Assembly (NCBI GenBank): GCA_012032775.1 | Contig: JAAUQO010000005.1 | Coordinates: 1-64,000, forward strand | Direction: 5' to 3' | DNA from: Oscillochloris sp. | GTDB lineage: Bacteria; Chloroflexota; Chloroflexia; Chloroflexales; Chloroflexaceae | DNA: 64,000 bases | Shown: positions 10,355-21,251 of the stretch, one piece after another | How positions within the stretch are numbered: the first letter of the stretch is position 1 | Layout of the letters: each line of letters opens with the position of its first letter | Notes under the pieces: model-generated | Database searches by the model: none | Told to the model about the DNA's origin: nothing | What the model saw: the letters and a program-made list of their open reading frames with translations, nothing else | Program-made: the position numbers and the translations under genes

Positions 10355-11025
10355 GGCATTGGCTCCATGCCTTGCAGTAACGGCTCGACGGCATGAAAAA
10401 TCTGATCGGCCAGTGCTTCAACGTGTTGATTGGCATCAAAGCGCCGCCAGCGTTTCGGCTCACGGTTCATCAACTCGGCAAACCCATTTGCGACGCGCTG
10501 ATGATATGCCAGATCGCGGGCATCAAGACGATTCCATTCAGCGGGGGTATTATAGCCGCCGCCGCTCTGCTCACGGGCGGCGCGACGACGCTGGAGTCCG
10601 TCTTCCACCGGCAGATCGAGGAAGATCGTCATGTTCGGCATCAGCCCACCGGTTGCCACGGCGGTAATTGCCTGCAACTCTTCGAGATCGCGGCCCAGGC
10701 CATACCCCTGATACGCAAATGTCGAATCGGCGTAACGGTCGCACAGAACAATGCCGCCGGTGGCAAGATACGGGCGCACCAGTTCATTGACCAACTGCGC
10801 GCGTGCGGCCGAGAAGAGCAAAATCTCGGTTGTCGGCGCCATCTCGGTATTACGAAGATCGACCAGAATGCGCCGAATCATCTCGCCGATCCGGGTGCCG
10901 CCCGGCTCGCGTGTCACGATAACAGGGAATCCCAGGCTTTGCAGTCGCTCATAGAGCAACCGCGCCTGGGTACTTTTACCGCTGCCTTCCGGCCCTTCGA
11001 ACGTAATAAACAGACCCATAGCCAT
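10351..11025 (-). CDS. tmk: Thymidylate kinase
   Basis: GLFITFEGPEGSGKSTQARLLYERL...TREPGGTRIGEMIR...LCDRYADSTFAYQGYGRG-type DRY motif. Confidence 0.95.
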   Translation of the reverse strand: MAMGLFITFEGPEGSGKSTQARLLYERLQSLGFPVIVTREPGGTRIGEMIRRILVDLRNTEMAPTTEILLFSAARAQLVNELVRPYLATGGIVLCDRYADSTFAYQGYGLGRDLEELQAITAVATGGLMPNMTIFLDLPVEDGLQRRRAAREQSGGGYNTPAEWNRLDARDLAYHQRVANGFAELMNREPKRWRRFDANQHVEALADQIFHAVEPLLQGMEPMP

Positions 11026-11051
11026 CTCTCTAGGCGAACACCTGCCGTATT

Positions 11052-12725
11052 CTACCTGAAGATCTTCACATGGCGATTCGGATCCTCGCCACGGCTCTCC
11101 GATCGCAAATTATAGCGGTCGGCCATCTGATGTTGCAGCCGCCTGATGTAACTGGAACGCGGCGCTAATTCTACCGCACTGCGCTCGCCGGTCATAACCT
11201 GGCCGATCGCCGTTTCGGCTTCCATCATCGCGTCTTCAACCGATTGTTCGCCGTTGCGCCGCTGCGGATACGGCTCGTCTTCGATCGGTTCGTTCAGGTT
11301 GAAGACATGGGCCAGTTGGCGCTCCATCTGCGTGATGGTGTTGTTGCGCAGCACATAGACCGGCACGCCGTGTTCCTCGGCCTGACGCAGCCGCTGAGCG
11401 CTCTGGCGATAGTAATTCTTCAACGTCATCACCAGTGTCGCGTCTTTCATATCGCGCACGATTACCGCCGGGACGCGCAGGCGCTCAATGGCGCTCTCCA
11501 GCCGGTTGCGGCTGACGCCGAACGGAAAGATGCGCTGCGTCGGCCCTCCTGTCGAAGGCGCGGTTGTGCCGACCGTGGTTGTGCTGGAGTTACCACTACG
11601 TTCGCGCAGCCGCGGTCCGCTGCCGCCCATCATCATGGTTCGCTCGTCGCGAAAGCCGCCGTTACGCGACCCCTGGCTGCGCCGGCCGAGCGCCGGGGCA
11701 TCGATCACCTCGCGTCGTACCGATGTACTGCTCACATTGCCGTCTTCGTCGCGGCTGCGATGTTCGGCGGGCGGATCTTCGCCGCGCAAGATCGCATCGA
11801 CGGCGGCGGCCACGTCATCATAAACCGTTACACTATCCCAACTCTCGATCTCAACCAGCACATCGAAGGTAGGTGGCGCTTTGCGCTCCAGTACCGTCTT
11901 CTGTGTACCGCGGCGACGGGCCTCGTCATCGCCGAGTGTGACGGCCTGAATTCCGCCGACCAGATCCGAGAGGGTCGGATTGACCATCAGATTATCGAGC
12001 GTATTACCGTGGGCGGTGCCGACAAGTTGCACGCCGCGCTCAGCAATGGTGCGGGCGGCCATCGCCTCAAGCTCGGTGCCGATCTCATCGATCACAATCA
12101 CCTCGGGCATATGGTTCTCGACCGCCTCGATCATGACGGCGTGCTGTTCGGCCGGGCGCGGCACCTGCATACGGCGGGCGCGGCCGATCCCGGGATGCGG
12201 AATATCGCCGTCGCCGGCGATCTCATTCGAGGTATCGACAATCACCACGCGCTTGCGCATCTCATCGGCCAACACCCGGGCCGTTTCGCGCAGCAAGGTT
12301 GTCTTACCGGTGCCGGGCTTGCCGAGCAACAGAATACTCTTGCCGGTTTCAACCAGATCTTGAATAATCGTGACCGTGCCGAAGACCGCGCGGCCGACAC
12401 GACAGGTCAGGCCGATCACGGTTCCCCGGCGATTGCGAATACCCGAAATTCGATGCAACGTCCGGGGAATCCCGGCGCGATTATCTTCGCCGAACTGACC
12501 GATTCGACTAATCACGAAATCGATCTCTTCCTGGCTAACTTCGCGCTCACTGAGCAAGCGCTCCTCGGTGCGGTAGCGCACTTCGGGGCGACGCCCAAGA
12601 TCCATAACGATCTCCAACATATCATCGGGATCGCCTTCACCATGACGGATCGCTTCAGTAATATGGAGTGGCAGGGTATCGAGCAAGAGATCGATATCGC
12701 CTGTAAGTTCAACTCGATCGGACAT
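11052..12725 (-). CDS. SpoIIIAA/Ycf45-like AAA ATPase with C-terminal R3H domain
   Basis: [25 protein letters not shown] Walker [39 protein letters not shown]-terminal [31 protein letters not shown]3H motif. Confidence 0.85.
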   Translation of the reverse strand: MSDRVELTGDIDLLLDTLPLHITEAIRHGEGDPDDMLEIVMDLGRRPEVRYRTEERLLSEREVSQEEIDFVISRIGQFGEDNRAGIPRTLHRISGIRNRRGTVIGLTCRVGRAVFGTVTIIQDLVETGKSILLLGKPGTGKTTLLRETARVLADEMRKRVVIVDTSNEIAGDGDIPHPGIGRARRMQVPRPAEQHAVMIEAVENHMPEVIVIDEIGTELEAMAARTIAERGVQLVGTAHGNTLDNLMVNPTLSDLVGGIQAVTLGDDEARRRGTQKTVLERKAPPTFDVLVEIESWDSVTVYDDVAAAVDAILRGEDPPAEHRSRDEDGNVSSTSVRREVIDAPALGRRSQGSRNGGFRDERTMMMGGSGPRLRERSGNSSTTTVGTTAPSTGGPTQRIFPFGVSRNRLESAIERLRVPAVIVRDMKDATLVMTLKNYYRQSAQRLRQAEEHGVPVYVLRNNTITQMERQLAHVFNLNEPIEDEPYPQRRNGEQSVEDAMMEAETAIGQVMTGERSAVELAPRSSYIRRLQHQMADRYNLRSESRGEDPNRHVKIFR

Positions 12726-13722
12726 ACGGATATAAGTCCTCCCTCGGCGTTGAGATACGCGGAGCTGCAACTTGCGGTTCCAGGCCGGGATCAAACGACG
12801 GTGCGAGTAACGAACGGCGTAGCGGTACCACCGTACTTTTCACCAGCAGTGCCTGCTCGCCGATCGGCTGGAAGCCAAGATCGTGGGCGGGAGCGAGCAG
12901 ATCGCCCTGATATTCGCGCAAAATCAGATAGACCGGGCGTGAGTCGCTGAGTTGGGCGAGCCCAAAGCGCAGCACATCGACCAGATACTCCCGCGCATCC
13001 GGGTGGATCAGCACACTGAAGACATGGCCGGCGACCCCACTAACGAGCCGCAGATACGCGTGCAGATCGTCATCGGGGCCAAGCACCCAGGCGACGCGGC
13101 GCTGACCGGCGTAGGTCTGGGTTAGGGGCAGGGCCCAATGGCGGGCATTCCGCACCTCGGCGTGTTGCACCAGATGCGGGGTGGTTGCACCATAAAGCTT
13201 ATGGATCGCCCAATGGTCGCGGCGAGCCTGTGAGCGCATCTGCGCAAGCGTCGTGCGCTGATCCCAATCGGGGCCGGAAAGGTGCAGAATAGTATTATTG
13301 GCGAAGGCCTGAAAGCCGAGCTGGCGAAAAATCTCGCGCAGTTCACGTTGCTGGCTGGGGATTGCGGTATACAGGCGTTGAATGTGGTTATGGCCGGCGT
13401 TGATACACAGCCGCTCCAGAAGGCGGAACCAGCGATCATAGTCACTTGGTGCATGCACACCCCGCGTACCGCCGACTGCAAGGTAGACGATATCTTGCTC
13501 GGGGCGACCGCTGCGGCCCTGAGCTTGCACCACGGCATTCCCGCCGCGGTCGCGATAGATCATCGTAGCCCACTCACGGCTGTTACCGGCCAGGAGTGAA
13601 CGCAACGCAAACCAGACCGGCCTGTGCGCCTGGGCAAGCAACCCTTCGGTGTACAGTACCAGTTGGTTACGTGGTTTCCGTCGCAGCGACCACAGGTCGC
13701 CGGGCGCGACACTTCGGATCAT
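12709..13722 (-). CDS. GNAT-like / conserved hypothetical protein
   Basis: Long ORF directly upstream of the R3H ATPase (17-nt overlap); GYVVxxG-type acetyltransferase features are weak. Confidence 0.55.
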   Translation of the reverse strand: MIRSVAPGDLWSLRRKPRNQLVLYTEGLLAQAHRPVWFALRSLLAGNSREWATMIYRDRGGNAVVQAQGRSGRPEQDIVYLAVGGTRGVHAPSDYDRWFRLLERLCINAGHNHIQRLYTAIPSQQRELREIFRQLGFQAFANNTILHLSGPDWDQRTTLAQMRSQARRDHWAIHKLYGATTPHLVQHAEVRNARHWALPLTQTYAGQRRVAWVLGPDDDLHAYLRLVSGVAGHVFSVLIHPDAREYLVDVLRFGLAQLSDSRPVYLILREYQGDLLAPAHDLGFQPIGEQALLVKSTVVPLRRSLLAPSFDPGLEPQVAAPRISTPREDLYPYVRSS

Positions 13723-13775
13723 CCGTTTGCTGCCGGAAACGCCGCCCCAAATTGCTTCGGCACGGCGTTCCTGGT

Positions 13776-14348
13776 CTACAATTCCATAAACAGTCGATGC
13801 ACTCGATCATCACCGGTCAACTCAGGATGGAACGTTGTCGCCAGCAGGCGTCCCTGCTGGGCGGCCACAATCCCACCATTGGGCAGACGTGACAACGCGG
13901 TTGCTCCGCTGCCGAGTGCAACGATCTGCGGCGCGCGAATAAACACTCCGGGGAGCGGCGTCTCGCCGACGATCGACATTGCCAACTCCGTCTCGAAACT
14001 GTCGAGCTGGCTACCGAAGGCGTTCCGCCGCACCTGCATATCCATCACTCCGATCAGCGGTTGCCCACCGACCTTCTGGTCGAGCACTTCGCGGGCGATC
14101 AAGATCGCACCGGCACATGTGCCCCACACTGCAAGATCCTTACCGGCGCGAGTGCGAATCGGGTCAAGCAGATGATAGCGAACCAACAACCGCCCGATCG
14201 TCGTACTCTCGCCGCCCGGAATAATCAGACGTTCAACCTGTGCCAGATGTTGCGGCAGGCGCACCTCGATCGGGGATACGCCCATGTGCCGCAAGACCGC
14301 GACATGTTCACGAAAATCGCCCTGCAGGGCGAGCACTCCAACTGTCAT
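13776..14348 (-). CDS. pdxT: Pyridoxal 5'-phosphate synthase glutaminase subunit
   Basis: [43 protein letters not shown], and [14 protein letters not shown]. Confidence 0.95.
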   Translation of the reverse strand: MTVGVLALQGDFREHVAVLRHMGVSPIEVRLPQHLAQVERLIIPGGESTTIGRLLVRYHLLDPIRTRAGKDLAVWGTCAGAILIAREVLDQKVGGQPLIGVMDMQVRRNAFGSQLDSFETELAMSIVGETPLPGVFIRAPQIVALGSGATALSRLPNGGIVAAQQGRLLATTFHPELTGDDRVHRLFMEL

Positions 14349-14432
14349 GTTTCGTTGCATCCAGGGCGAAGCTTTCGGATATGCCGGCTTGCAGTGCATT
14401 ACCGGCGCGGCCGAATGCCTCACCCCTACAGC

Positions 14433-15314
14433 TTACCACCCGCGCTTGGCCATCAACTGCTCGGCGGGGATCTGATCGATGTTGATGCCGACCATCGCCT
14501 CGCCCAGGCCCTTGCTGACCTCGGCGATCACCTGCGGATCGTTGTAATGAGTCGTCGCCTCGACGATCGCCCGGGCGCGCTTCATCGGATCGCCGCTCTT
14601 GAAGATGCCGGAGCCGACAAAAACGCCATCGACGCCGAGTTGCATCATCAGGGCGGCATCGGCGGGCGTGGCGATCCCACCGGCGGCGAAGTTCACCACC
14701 GGGAGCCGGCCAAGCTCGGCGACCTGCTTGACCAGTTCGTAAGGCGCCTGAATGGTTTTGGCATAAGTGAAAAGCTCGTCCTCGTCCATGCCCTTGAGGC
14801 GGCGAATTTCGCTCTGGACGGTACGGGCGTGGCGCACAGCTTCAACCACATTCCCGGTGCCGGCCTCGCCCTTGGTGCGTAGCATCGCCGCACCTTCGGC
14901 CATGCGGCGAAGCGCCTCGCCGAGATTGCGGCAGCCGCAGACGAATGGGATCTTGAATTTGTGCTTGTTGATATGGTGTTCTTCGTCGGCGGGCGTCAGC
15001 ACTTCGCTCTCGTCAATATAATCAATGCCGAGCGCTTCAATCACCTGCGCCTCGACGAAATGCCCGATGCGAGCTTTTGCCATCACCGGAATAGTGACCG
15101 TTTCTTTGATTGCGACAATCAGTTCCGGGTCGCTCATACGAGCGACGCCGCCCTGAGCGCGAATATCGGCCGGAACCCGCTCCAAGGCCATCACAGCCAC
15201 GGCGCCGGCTTCTTCGGCGATGCGCGCCTGCTCCGGTGTCACTACATCCATAATGACGCCGCCCTTGAGCATCTGGGCCAGGCCTACCTTGGTAGTAAAG
15301 GTAGAAGTCTCCAC
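14433..15314 (-). CDS. pdxS: Pyridoxal 5'-phosphate synthase lyase subunit (GTG start likely)
   Basis: [53 protein letters not shown]...[22 protein letters not shown]; upstream of pdxT. Confidence 0.97.
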   Translation of the reverse strand: METSTFTTKVGLAQMLKGGVIMDVVTPEQARIAEEAGAVAVMALERVPADIRAQGGVARMSDPELIVAIKETVTIPVMAKARIGHFVEAQVIEALGIDYIDESEVLTPADEEHHINKHKFKIPFVCGCRNLGEALRRMAEGAAMLRTKGEAGTGNVVEAVRHARTVQSEIRRLKGMDEDELFTYAKTIQAPYELVKQVAELGRLPVVNFAAGGIATPADAALMMQLGVDGVFVGSGIFKSGDPMKRARAIVEATTHYNDPQVIAEVSKGLGEAMVGINIDQIPAEQLMAKRGW

Positions 15315-15451
15315 GCGGTTACCTCTGCTTTTGAACGTGTGCAATGCACTTACAGGTATCGTACACGTTATTGTACCACGGTGGTTCAGGTGGGGCAATC
15401 GGGCCAATAACCGGGGATTGCAGAGGGTCAATAGATGGTTGTGGGTTGGTG

Positions 15452-15484
15452 TTGACGATTTTGTCGCCAACACCAACCCGGGTT
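15452..15484 (-). terminator. Hairpin downstream of the surface-protein gene
   Basis: GTTGGTGTTGACGATTTTGTCGCCAACACCAAC: 10-bp outer stem plus 3-bp inner stem, 32 nt past the stop codon at 15516. Confidence 0.55.
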
Positions 15485-15515
15485 TCTGGCTGTAGCGTAG
15501 CACCCGTTGCTGCGA

Positions 15516-17207
15516 TTAGAGCTTTTCGATGCTCTCGATGCGATGGCCCTTGTTCTTGTTGAACTGCTCACCCGGCCAGTCCACGTCGAGAACCTCGATC
15601 GTGTAGGTGCCGGCCGGCGGGTTGTTCAGGCGGAAAGTGGCCATGCCCTTGCTGTTGGTCTGTGTCCGCACGTACTTCTTGCTGCCGTCGGGCAATGTCC
15701 AGACGGCCTCCACATCGGTGATGAAGGCGTTGTAGCCGTCGGTGAACTCGATGTAGACTTTGGCAATCACGTGGCCGCGATTGTTGACGCTCATCTCGAT
15801 CTTGTTGCTGATCAGCGAGCAGAACTTGTTGCTGATCGTCGCGTTCGTGGTGCGGTTGCCCTCGACTGTCACCTGCTGGTTGTTGCCGGTGACGATCCAG
15901 CTGATGCCGGGATCTGTCTCGCTTATGCTGTACTCGCCGGGGATCAGGTTCGTCCAGGTGAGGTCGAAGTTCACGGCGTAGTTGTCGAGTGCCTCATCGC
16001 CGGTTACCGCGACGGTCTTGCAATCGCCGTTCGGGTAGCTCGGGCCGCTGATGCAGATCTCGAAGTCGGCGGCCTTCGGCTCAAAGCCATCCCAATCCAC
16101 CGTCTTGGTGACGACAAGTGTGCCGACGGGCGGGGCGCAGGTCTGGCCGCCGCTGGCCTTGGTGGACTGCAATACACCATTGACGAAGATGCGGGTGGTG
16201 TTCGGCCCACCGACGGCGGTCGTTTCGAAGAAGAAGGGGTTGGCGCCGTTGCTGTTGGCCGGAACCACGAGCGTGCCGGTCTGGTTGGTGCCGACGACAT
16301 CGTAGCTGAAGGTAACGTCGTAGGGGTTGGCGTTATCGACACGCCAGCGGCGGGTCTCGGCCGGATTGTCGGAGCAGATGCTCACGAGGTTGATCCGGTT
16401 GTAGGCCGCATGGGTGTTGGTGACGGCAACGTCGGTGGTCTCACGCAGCACAACTGTGGCCGGCGAGTCGGAGATAGCCACCGTCCACTGGCTGCCGGGA
16501 TCGGTCTCAGTTATGGTGTACTCGCCGGGCAGCAAGTTGCCGAAGTTGAGCGTGCCGCCACTGGTGGTCTGGCAGATCGGATCGCTCAGGTTCGCGCCGC
16601 TGACGCAGAGCTCAAACTGCGCATTCGAATCGGCTGGGAAGCCGTTCCAATCGACGGTCTTCGTGACTTCGATCGATCCGGTGCAAAGGGCCGGGTTGGT
16701 GGCCTTTGTCTGGTTATTCAGGCCAGGGCTCTTCACAATCATCGTGCCGACCGGTGCCTGGAAGATGTCGTCGCTGTTGGCGGGGACAGTGCGCTCGCTG
16801 GGTGTGCCGCCGCTGCCGATCTGCCAGGTATAGGTCACCGACACATCATTGGTGTTGCGTACTCGCCAGAGTGCTTGCCCATCGCTGGCCGGGGCGATCG
16901 TGCAGAGCGAGGTAAGGATCAGATTGCGCAGTTGGACCGTCTCAAAATTCCACTGATAGTCGGCTTTTCCGATTCCGTTGGGGCTGAAGAACTCCAGTGA
17001 GCCGTTACCACTGCGAGGTTGGGTTGTTGTGATTGCGACGGTTGCGGTGTCACGGATGTTCGCGGGCGCCCAACCATCAAGGTTGCTGGGTGTAACCGTG
17101 GTTGGCGCAGCCAGCGCCGCAGTTGGTGTAAAGACAAACGAACTCAGGGTCATCGCGACCAATGCGATGAGCGCGAGCAGCCGTTGCATCGACTTGAACA
17201 GTTCCAT
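15516..17207 (-). CDS. Secreted surface/adhesin-like protein with repeated DUF5979/SpaA-like (prealbumin-like) domains
   Basis: N-terminal signal peptide; two diverged copies of [V]TKTVDW(N/D)GF...C(V/I)SG...LIPGEY(T/S)I(T/S)ETDPG(S/I)xW; C-terminal Ig-like PAGTYTIEVLDVDWPG. Confidence 0.75.
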   Translation of the reverse strand: MELFKSMQRLLALIALVAMTLSSFVFTPTAALAAPTTVTPSNLDGWAPANIRDTATVAITTTQPRSGNGSLEFFSPNGIGKADYQWNFETVQLRNLILTSLCTIAPASDGQALWRVRNTNDVSVTYTWQIGSGGTPSERTVPANSDDIFQAPVGTMIVKSPGLNNQTKATNPALCTGSIEVTKTVDWNGFPADSNAQFELCVSGANLSDPICQTTSGGTLNFGNLLPGEYTITETDPGSQWTVAISDSPATVVLRETTDVAVTNTHAAYNRINLVSICSDNPAETRRWRVDNANPYDVTFSYDVVGTNQTGTLVVPANSNGANPFFFETTAVGGPNTTRIFVNGVLQSTKASGGQTCAPPVGTLVVTKTVDWDGFEPKAADFEICISGPSYPNGDCKTVAVTGDEALDNYAVNFDLTWTNLIPGEYSISETDPGISWIVTGNNQQVTVEGNRTTNATISNKFCSLISNKIEMSVNNRGHVIAKVYIEFTDGYNAFITDVEAVWTLPDGSKKYVRTQTNSKGMATFRLNNPPAGTYTIEVLDVDWPGEQFNKNKGHRIESIEKL

Positions 17208-17480
17208 TGATACTCTCCCCCATTGTGAAGACTAAGACAAGGTCACAGCATACGGTGGGCTAGAGGCGGATTGGGTTGAAGGCAAACAAATTGCCGGGCT
17301 GCGATGAACCTTTCCACCTTGTCTTGTGCGGGCATGCATGGATTGTGTGCTCCGACCCGCGTTTCTCCCTTGCGCCGGTCGGATCTGCTTCCATCAGGCT
17401 GGTCTCCTCCTTTCAGTTGTGATAAGCGCGTAGAATACCTCGCACGACTCATACTGTATTCGATGTGAAACTGATATACG
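17208..17480 (-). promoter_or_regulatory. Putative structured 5' leader of the surface-protein gene
   Basis: Long non-coding gap. Minus strand carries a TCCGACC...GGGTCGGA stem-loop and an AAAGGAGGAGACC Shine-Dalgarno-like element ahead of a possible ~40-codon uORF. Confidence 0.35.
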
Positions 17481-17580
17481 TGACAATGTGTTCAACACTT
17501 CGGGGGAATGCCGAAAGAAGGAATGAAAATTTCATCATTATAGATTTGGTTATTACTTTATAGTGATATTTCGTAAAAAA

Positions 17581-17610
17581 ATGCATGGACGATAGTACTC
17601 GTCCATGCAT
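17581..17610. terminator. Perfect 12-bp stem hairpin between the surface-protein gene and aceF
   Basis: ATGCATGGACGA-TAGTAC-TCGTCCATGCAT. Confidence 0.6.
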
Positions 17611-17663
17611 CACATAATGGTTTAGGTTGTAGAGATGGCGTCGCCGCCAACGGGATGCAGCGG

Positions 17664-18994
17664 TTACACCAGGATGTTCATCGGCGCTTCCATCAACTGC
17701 TTGAACACCTTGAGATACTCGGCGGCCACGGCGCCATCGACAATACGATGGTCGGCGCTGATCGTGACATTCATCACCTGGCCGATCACGATCTCGTCGT
17801 TGCGCACCACCGGCACCTTGCGGATCGCGCCGATCGCCAGGGATGCGGCCTGCGGCACGGTGATGATCGACCCGAACTCGACCACGCCGTACATACCCAG
17901 GTTCGTCACCTGGAAAGTGGCGCCCTCAAGCTCGTTCTGCTTGATTTTGCCTTCGCGGGCTCGGCCGGCCATATCGCGGATCTCGGCACTGATCGCGCCG
18001 ACGCTCTTCGTGTCGGCGTCCTTCACCACCGGCGCGATCAAGCCGTCGGTGAGTGCCACGGCAACACTGACATTGATCGACGGATGGCTGGCGACGGCGG
18101 GCTGGCCGTCCTGGCCGCTCACAAAGCTGGCATTCACGGCGGGTATCTTTTGCAGCGCCTTTGCCGCAGCCTTCACGACAATATCGTTCATAGAGATTTT
18201 GGTACCGCTGGCGAGGATCTGCTCGCGCAGGGCCATGGCGGCGTCCATGTCGATCTCCATCGTGATATAGATGTGCGGCACACCGGGCTTTGAATCGTTC
18301 ATCGCGCGGCGATCGCCTTGCGCATGCGCGACATCGATGTCACCTCGGCGGTAGCCGGGGCAGCCGGGGCCGGGCTGGGGGCCGGTGTCGGCGCGGGCTT
18401 TGCCGCCGGAGCGGGGGTAGACGGAGTTGCCGGGGCCGGTGTCGGTGCGACATCGGGGGCCACTGCGCCGCCGCCGGCTGCAGCAGCTTCGACATCTTCT
18501 TTAATAATCCGTCCGCCGGGGCCGCTGCCCTGGATCTGGCGCAGATCGACGCCAAGCTCCTCGGCGATTCGTTTGGCGAGCGGCGACGCCTTCATCCGAC
18601 CATCACCGCTATTTACTGCGGGCGTTGTTGCAACGGCAGCCGGAGCGCCGGCCGGTTCGGGCGCGCCGGCCGGTGTAGGATCAACCGACGCTGCAGGCGC
18701 TTGCGCCGACTCCTTGGGCGCAGCCTCGGTCGGTACGGGAGCGGAAGGCGCATCGGCCGGCGCATCGCCGATATACGCGATCACCTCGCCGATCGGCACC
18801 GTCTGGCCCTCGCCGATCACGATCTTGCTCAGCTTCCCGGCCTCAAACGACTCCAACTCCATCGTCGCCTTATCGGTTTCGATCTCGGCGATGATATCAC
18901 CGACCGCAACCTCATCGCCGGGCTGCTTGAGCCAGCGGCCCACGGTTCCTTCCGACATCGTGTCGGAGAGCCGGGGCATGGTTACTTCACCCAT
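17664..18994 (-). CDS. Pyruvate dehydrogenase E2 (dihydrolipoamide acetyltransferase), apparent frameshift near 18302
   Basis: Lipoyl domain EIETDKATMELESFEAG, P/A linker, E3-binding SPLAKRIAEELGVDLRQIQGSGPGGRIIKEDVE, then ...RMRKAIAAR | MNDSKPGVPHIYITMEIDMDAAM continuing in another frame to catalytic ISADHRIVDGAVAAEYL. Confidence 0.9.
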
Positions 18995-19010
18995 AAACCA
19001 CTCCTACAAT

Positions 19011-19041
19011 TGCAGAATGCAGAATGCTGCATTCTGCATTC
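19011..19041. repeat. Heptanucleotide repeat hairpin (GCAGAAT)2 / (ATTCTGC)2
   Basis: TGCAGAATGCAGAATGCTGCATTCTGCATTC: 7-bp tandem units arranged as an inverted repeat. Confidence 0.7.
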
Positions 19042-19054
19042 CCAATTCTAAATC

Positions 19055-20041
19055 TTACTTCTTCCCTTGCAGCACTTTTCGAATGGCATGGATCAGGCTA
19101 TTGGCGCTCGGCTTCGAGGCTGCCGACAGATCCTTGGCGTAGGGCAGCGGCACTTCGATGCCGGCCACCCGCTGCACCGGCGCATCAAGGTAATCGAACG
19201 CCTCTTCCTGGATCGTCGCGGCAATCTCGGCGGTTACCCCATACGACAGCCAATCCTCGGCGATCACAATCGCCCGGTTCGTCTTCTTAACTGAGTCGAT
19301 GATCGTCGGCCGGTCGAGCGGGCGCAACGAACGCAGATCGACCACCTCAACCGAGATGCCCTCCTGCTCCATACGTTGGGCAACCTGCATGGCCACGGCG
19401 GTCATACGCGAGTACGAGATCACGCTGACATCGGTTCCCTGGCGTTTCACCTCGGCGAGGCCGATCGGCACCACATAATCATCGTCCTCAGGCACTTCGC
19501 CCTTGGTATCGTAGAGTGCGAGGCTCTCGATAAAGATCACCGGATCGTCATCGCGCACGGCGGCGCGCATCAAACCCTTGGCATCGTAGGGGGTAGAGGG
19601 CGCCACAACCTTGAGGCCGGGGCAGTAGGCGAACCAATTCTCAAAGCTCTGCGAGTGGGTGGCGGCAAGCTGGCCGGTGCCGCCCGAGGGCGTGCGGATC
19701 ACCATCGGCACCTTCACCTGGCCGCCGAACATATAGTGGATCTTGGAGGCGTGGTTGACAACCTGATCCATCGCCACCAGGATGAAGTTGATCGTCATAA
19801 TCTCGACGACCGGGCGCAAGCCGAGCATCGAAGCGCCGATCGCGACGCCGACGAAACCTTCTTCGGCGATCGGCGTATCGACCACGCGCTTGGGGCCGAA
19901 CTCTTGCAGCAACCCTTCGGTAATCCGGTACGAACCCTGGAACAACCCGATCTCTTCGCCCATCAGCAGGACATTCGGATCGCGGGCCAACTCCTCGCCA
20001 AGCGTATCGTTCAAAGCCTGACGGTAGGTCATCACTGGCAT
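19055..20041 (-). CDS. Pyruvate dehydrogenase E1 component, beta subunit
   Basis: MTYRQALNDTLGEELARDPNVLLMGEEIGLFQGSYRITEGLLQEFGPKRVVDTPIAEEGFVGVAIGASMLGLRPVVEIMT... Confidence 0.95.
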   Translation of the reverse strand: MPVMTYRQALNDTLGEELARDPNVLLMGEEIGLFQGSYRITEGLLQEFGPKRVVDTPIAEEGFVGVAIGASMLGLRPVVEIMTINFILVAMDQVVNHASKIHYMFGGQVKVPMVIRTPSGGTGQLAATHSQSFENWFAYCPGLKVVAPSTPYDAKGLMRAAVRDDDPVIFIESLALYDTKGEVPEDDDYVVPIGLAEVKRQGTDVSVISYSRMTAVAMQVAQRMEQEGISVEVVDLRSLRPLDRPTIIDSVKKTNRAIVIAEDWLSYGVTAEIAATIQEEAFDYLDAPVQRVAGIEVPLPYAKDLSAASKPSANSLIHAIRKVLQGKK

Positions 20042-20077
20042 AAATTTCGTTCCTTCACACACATTGGTGGCGGCGCG

Positions 20078-21144
20078 TTACGCCTCGCCCCGATTGATCT
20101 TTACTTCGCGCAGCGCATCTTCGGGGCCGGGCGTATTCGGCACCGGTGTGGCGTACATGTTGTCGTACATCGCCTCGAAGCGGGGATCGGGGCTGCTGTT
20201 GGCGAAATCGATCGCCTCCTGCACCTCGCGATCGACCCGTTCGGTCGTCGCCTTGAGCCAATCGTCGTCCACGATCCCGCTATCGTGCAACAGGGTGGCG
20301 AAATTGCGCACCGGGTCGAAGCTTTCGCGGCCTTTGCGCACCTCATCCTGATCGCGGTAGCGGTCGGCGTCGATCACTGAATGGCCGCGGAAGCGGAAAC
20401 TGATCACATCCAGGATCGCCGCTCGCCGTCTTTCTCGGCCTTCTCACGCAGCCGGCGCACGGTATCGCGAACTTCCAGCACATTGGTGCCGTCCACGCGC
20501 TCGCCGTGGATGCGGAACGAGGCTCCCTTCTTGTACAGATCCGGCTCGGATGAACCGGCCGCCACCGAGGTGCCCATGCCGTAGCCGTTATTGACGACGA
20601 AGAAGAGCACCGGGCAATTCCAAAGCTTGGCCAGGTTCAGCGACTCGTAGAATGCGCCGATATTGGTAGTTGCGTCGCCCATTTGCGCAACCACAACGCC
20701 GGGCTTGCTTTGATACTTCAGGGCGTAGGCTGCGCCCACCGCCAACGGCACCTGGCCGCCGACAATCGCGTAGCCGCCCATAAAATGGGCCTTCTCATCG
20801 AACAGGTGCATCGAACCGCCGCGCCCGCCGGAAACGCCGGTCTCTTTACCGAACAATTCGGCCATCACCGGGCCGGGCGGCACGCCGCGAGCCAGAATAT
20901 AGCCGTGCTCACGATAGTTGGTGAAAATATAATCGTCGGGGGTGAGTGCGGCCATCAAGCCGACAATGGTCGCCTCTTCGCCCAGATTCAGGTGGCAGTA
21001 GCCGCCGATCTTGGCCTTGACGTACATCTCGCTGGTACGTTCTTCGAAACGGCGCAGCAACAACATCTGGTAATAGTAGTGCTGCAATACCTCGGCATCC
21101 TCGCGCTCCAATGCGGCGCGGGTTGCGTCTTCTACCTTCGCCAT
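20078..21144 (-). CDS. Pyruvate dehydrogenase E1 component, alpha subunit, apparent frameshift near 20421
   Basis: HLNLGEEATIVGLMAAL, GDATTNIGAFYESLNLAKLWNCPVLFFVVNNGYGMGTS (TPP motif); then ISFRFRGHSVIDADRYRD in another frame. One C restores GEPAILDVISFRFRGHS. Confidence 0.92.
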
Positions 21145-21251
21145 CAGGTTCTCCTTATCGCAAGATTCTTGCTGCTTGTTGAGCCAGACCGCCCATCCAA
21201 GCAGCAAGAAACAGCCATCGCGGGGAAGTGCGGTACGTTGCCGGCCGAGGC

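Noticed and set aside
11244-12950. 568-aa plus-strand ORF opposite the R3H ATPase
   Set aside because: Antisense shadow ORF from high third-position GC; His/Arg-rich low-information sequence, while the minus strand has clear family motifs.
15507-17000. 497-aa plus-strand ORF opposite the adhesin-like gene
   Set aside because: Antisense shadow; V/G/A/D-rich without recognisable domains, while the minus strand has signal peptide and domain repeats.
17243-17452. 69-aa minus-strand ORF as a protein gene
   Set aside because: No recognisable motif; it overlaps the probable leader, and a shorter uORF with a better ribosome-binding site sits in it.
17664-21144. Programmed ribosomal frameshifting in PDH genes
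   Set aside because: No slippery heptamer or downstream pseudoknot seen, and the same kind of 1-nt deletion occurs in about eight unrelated genes.
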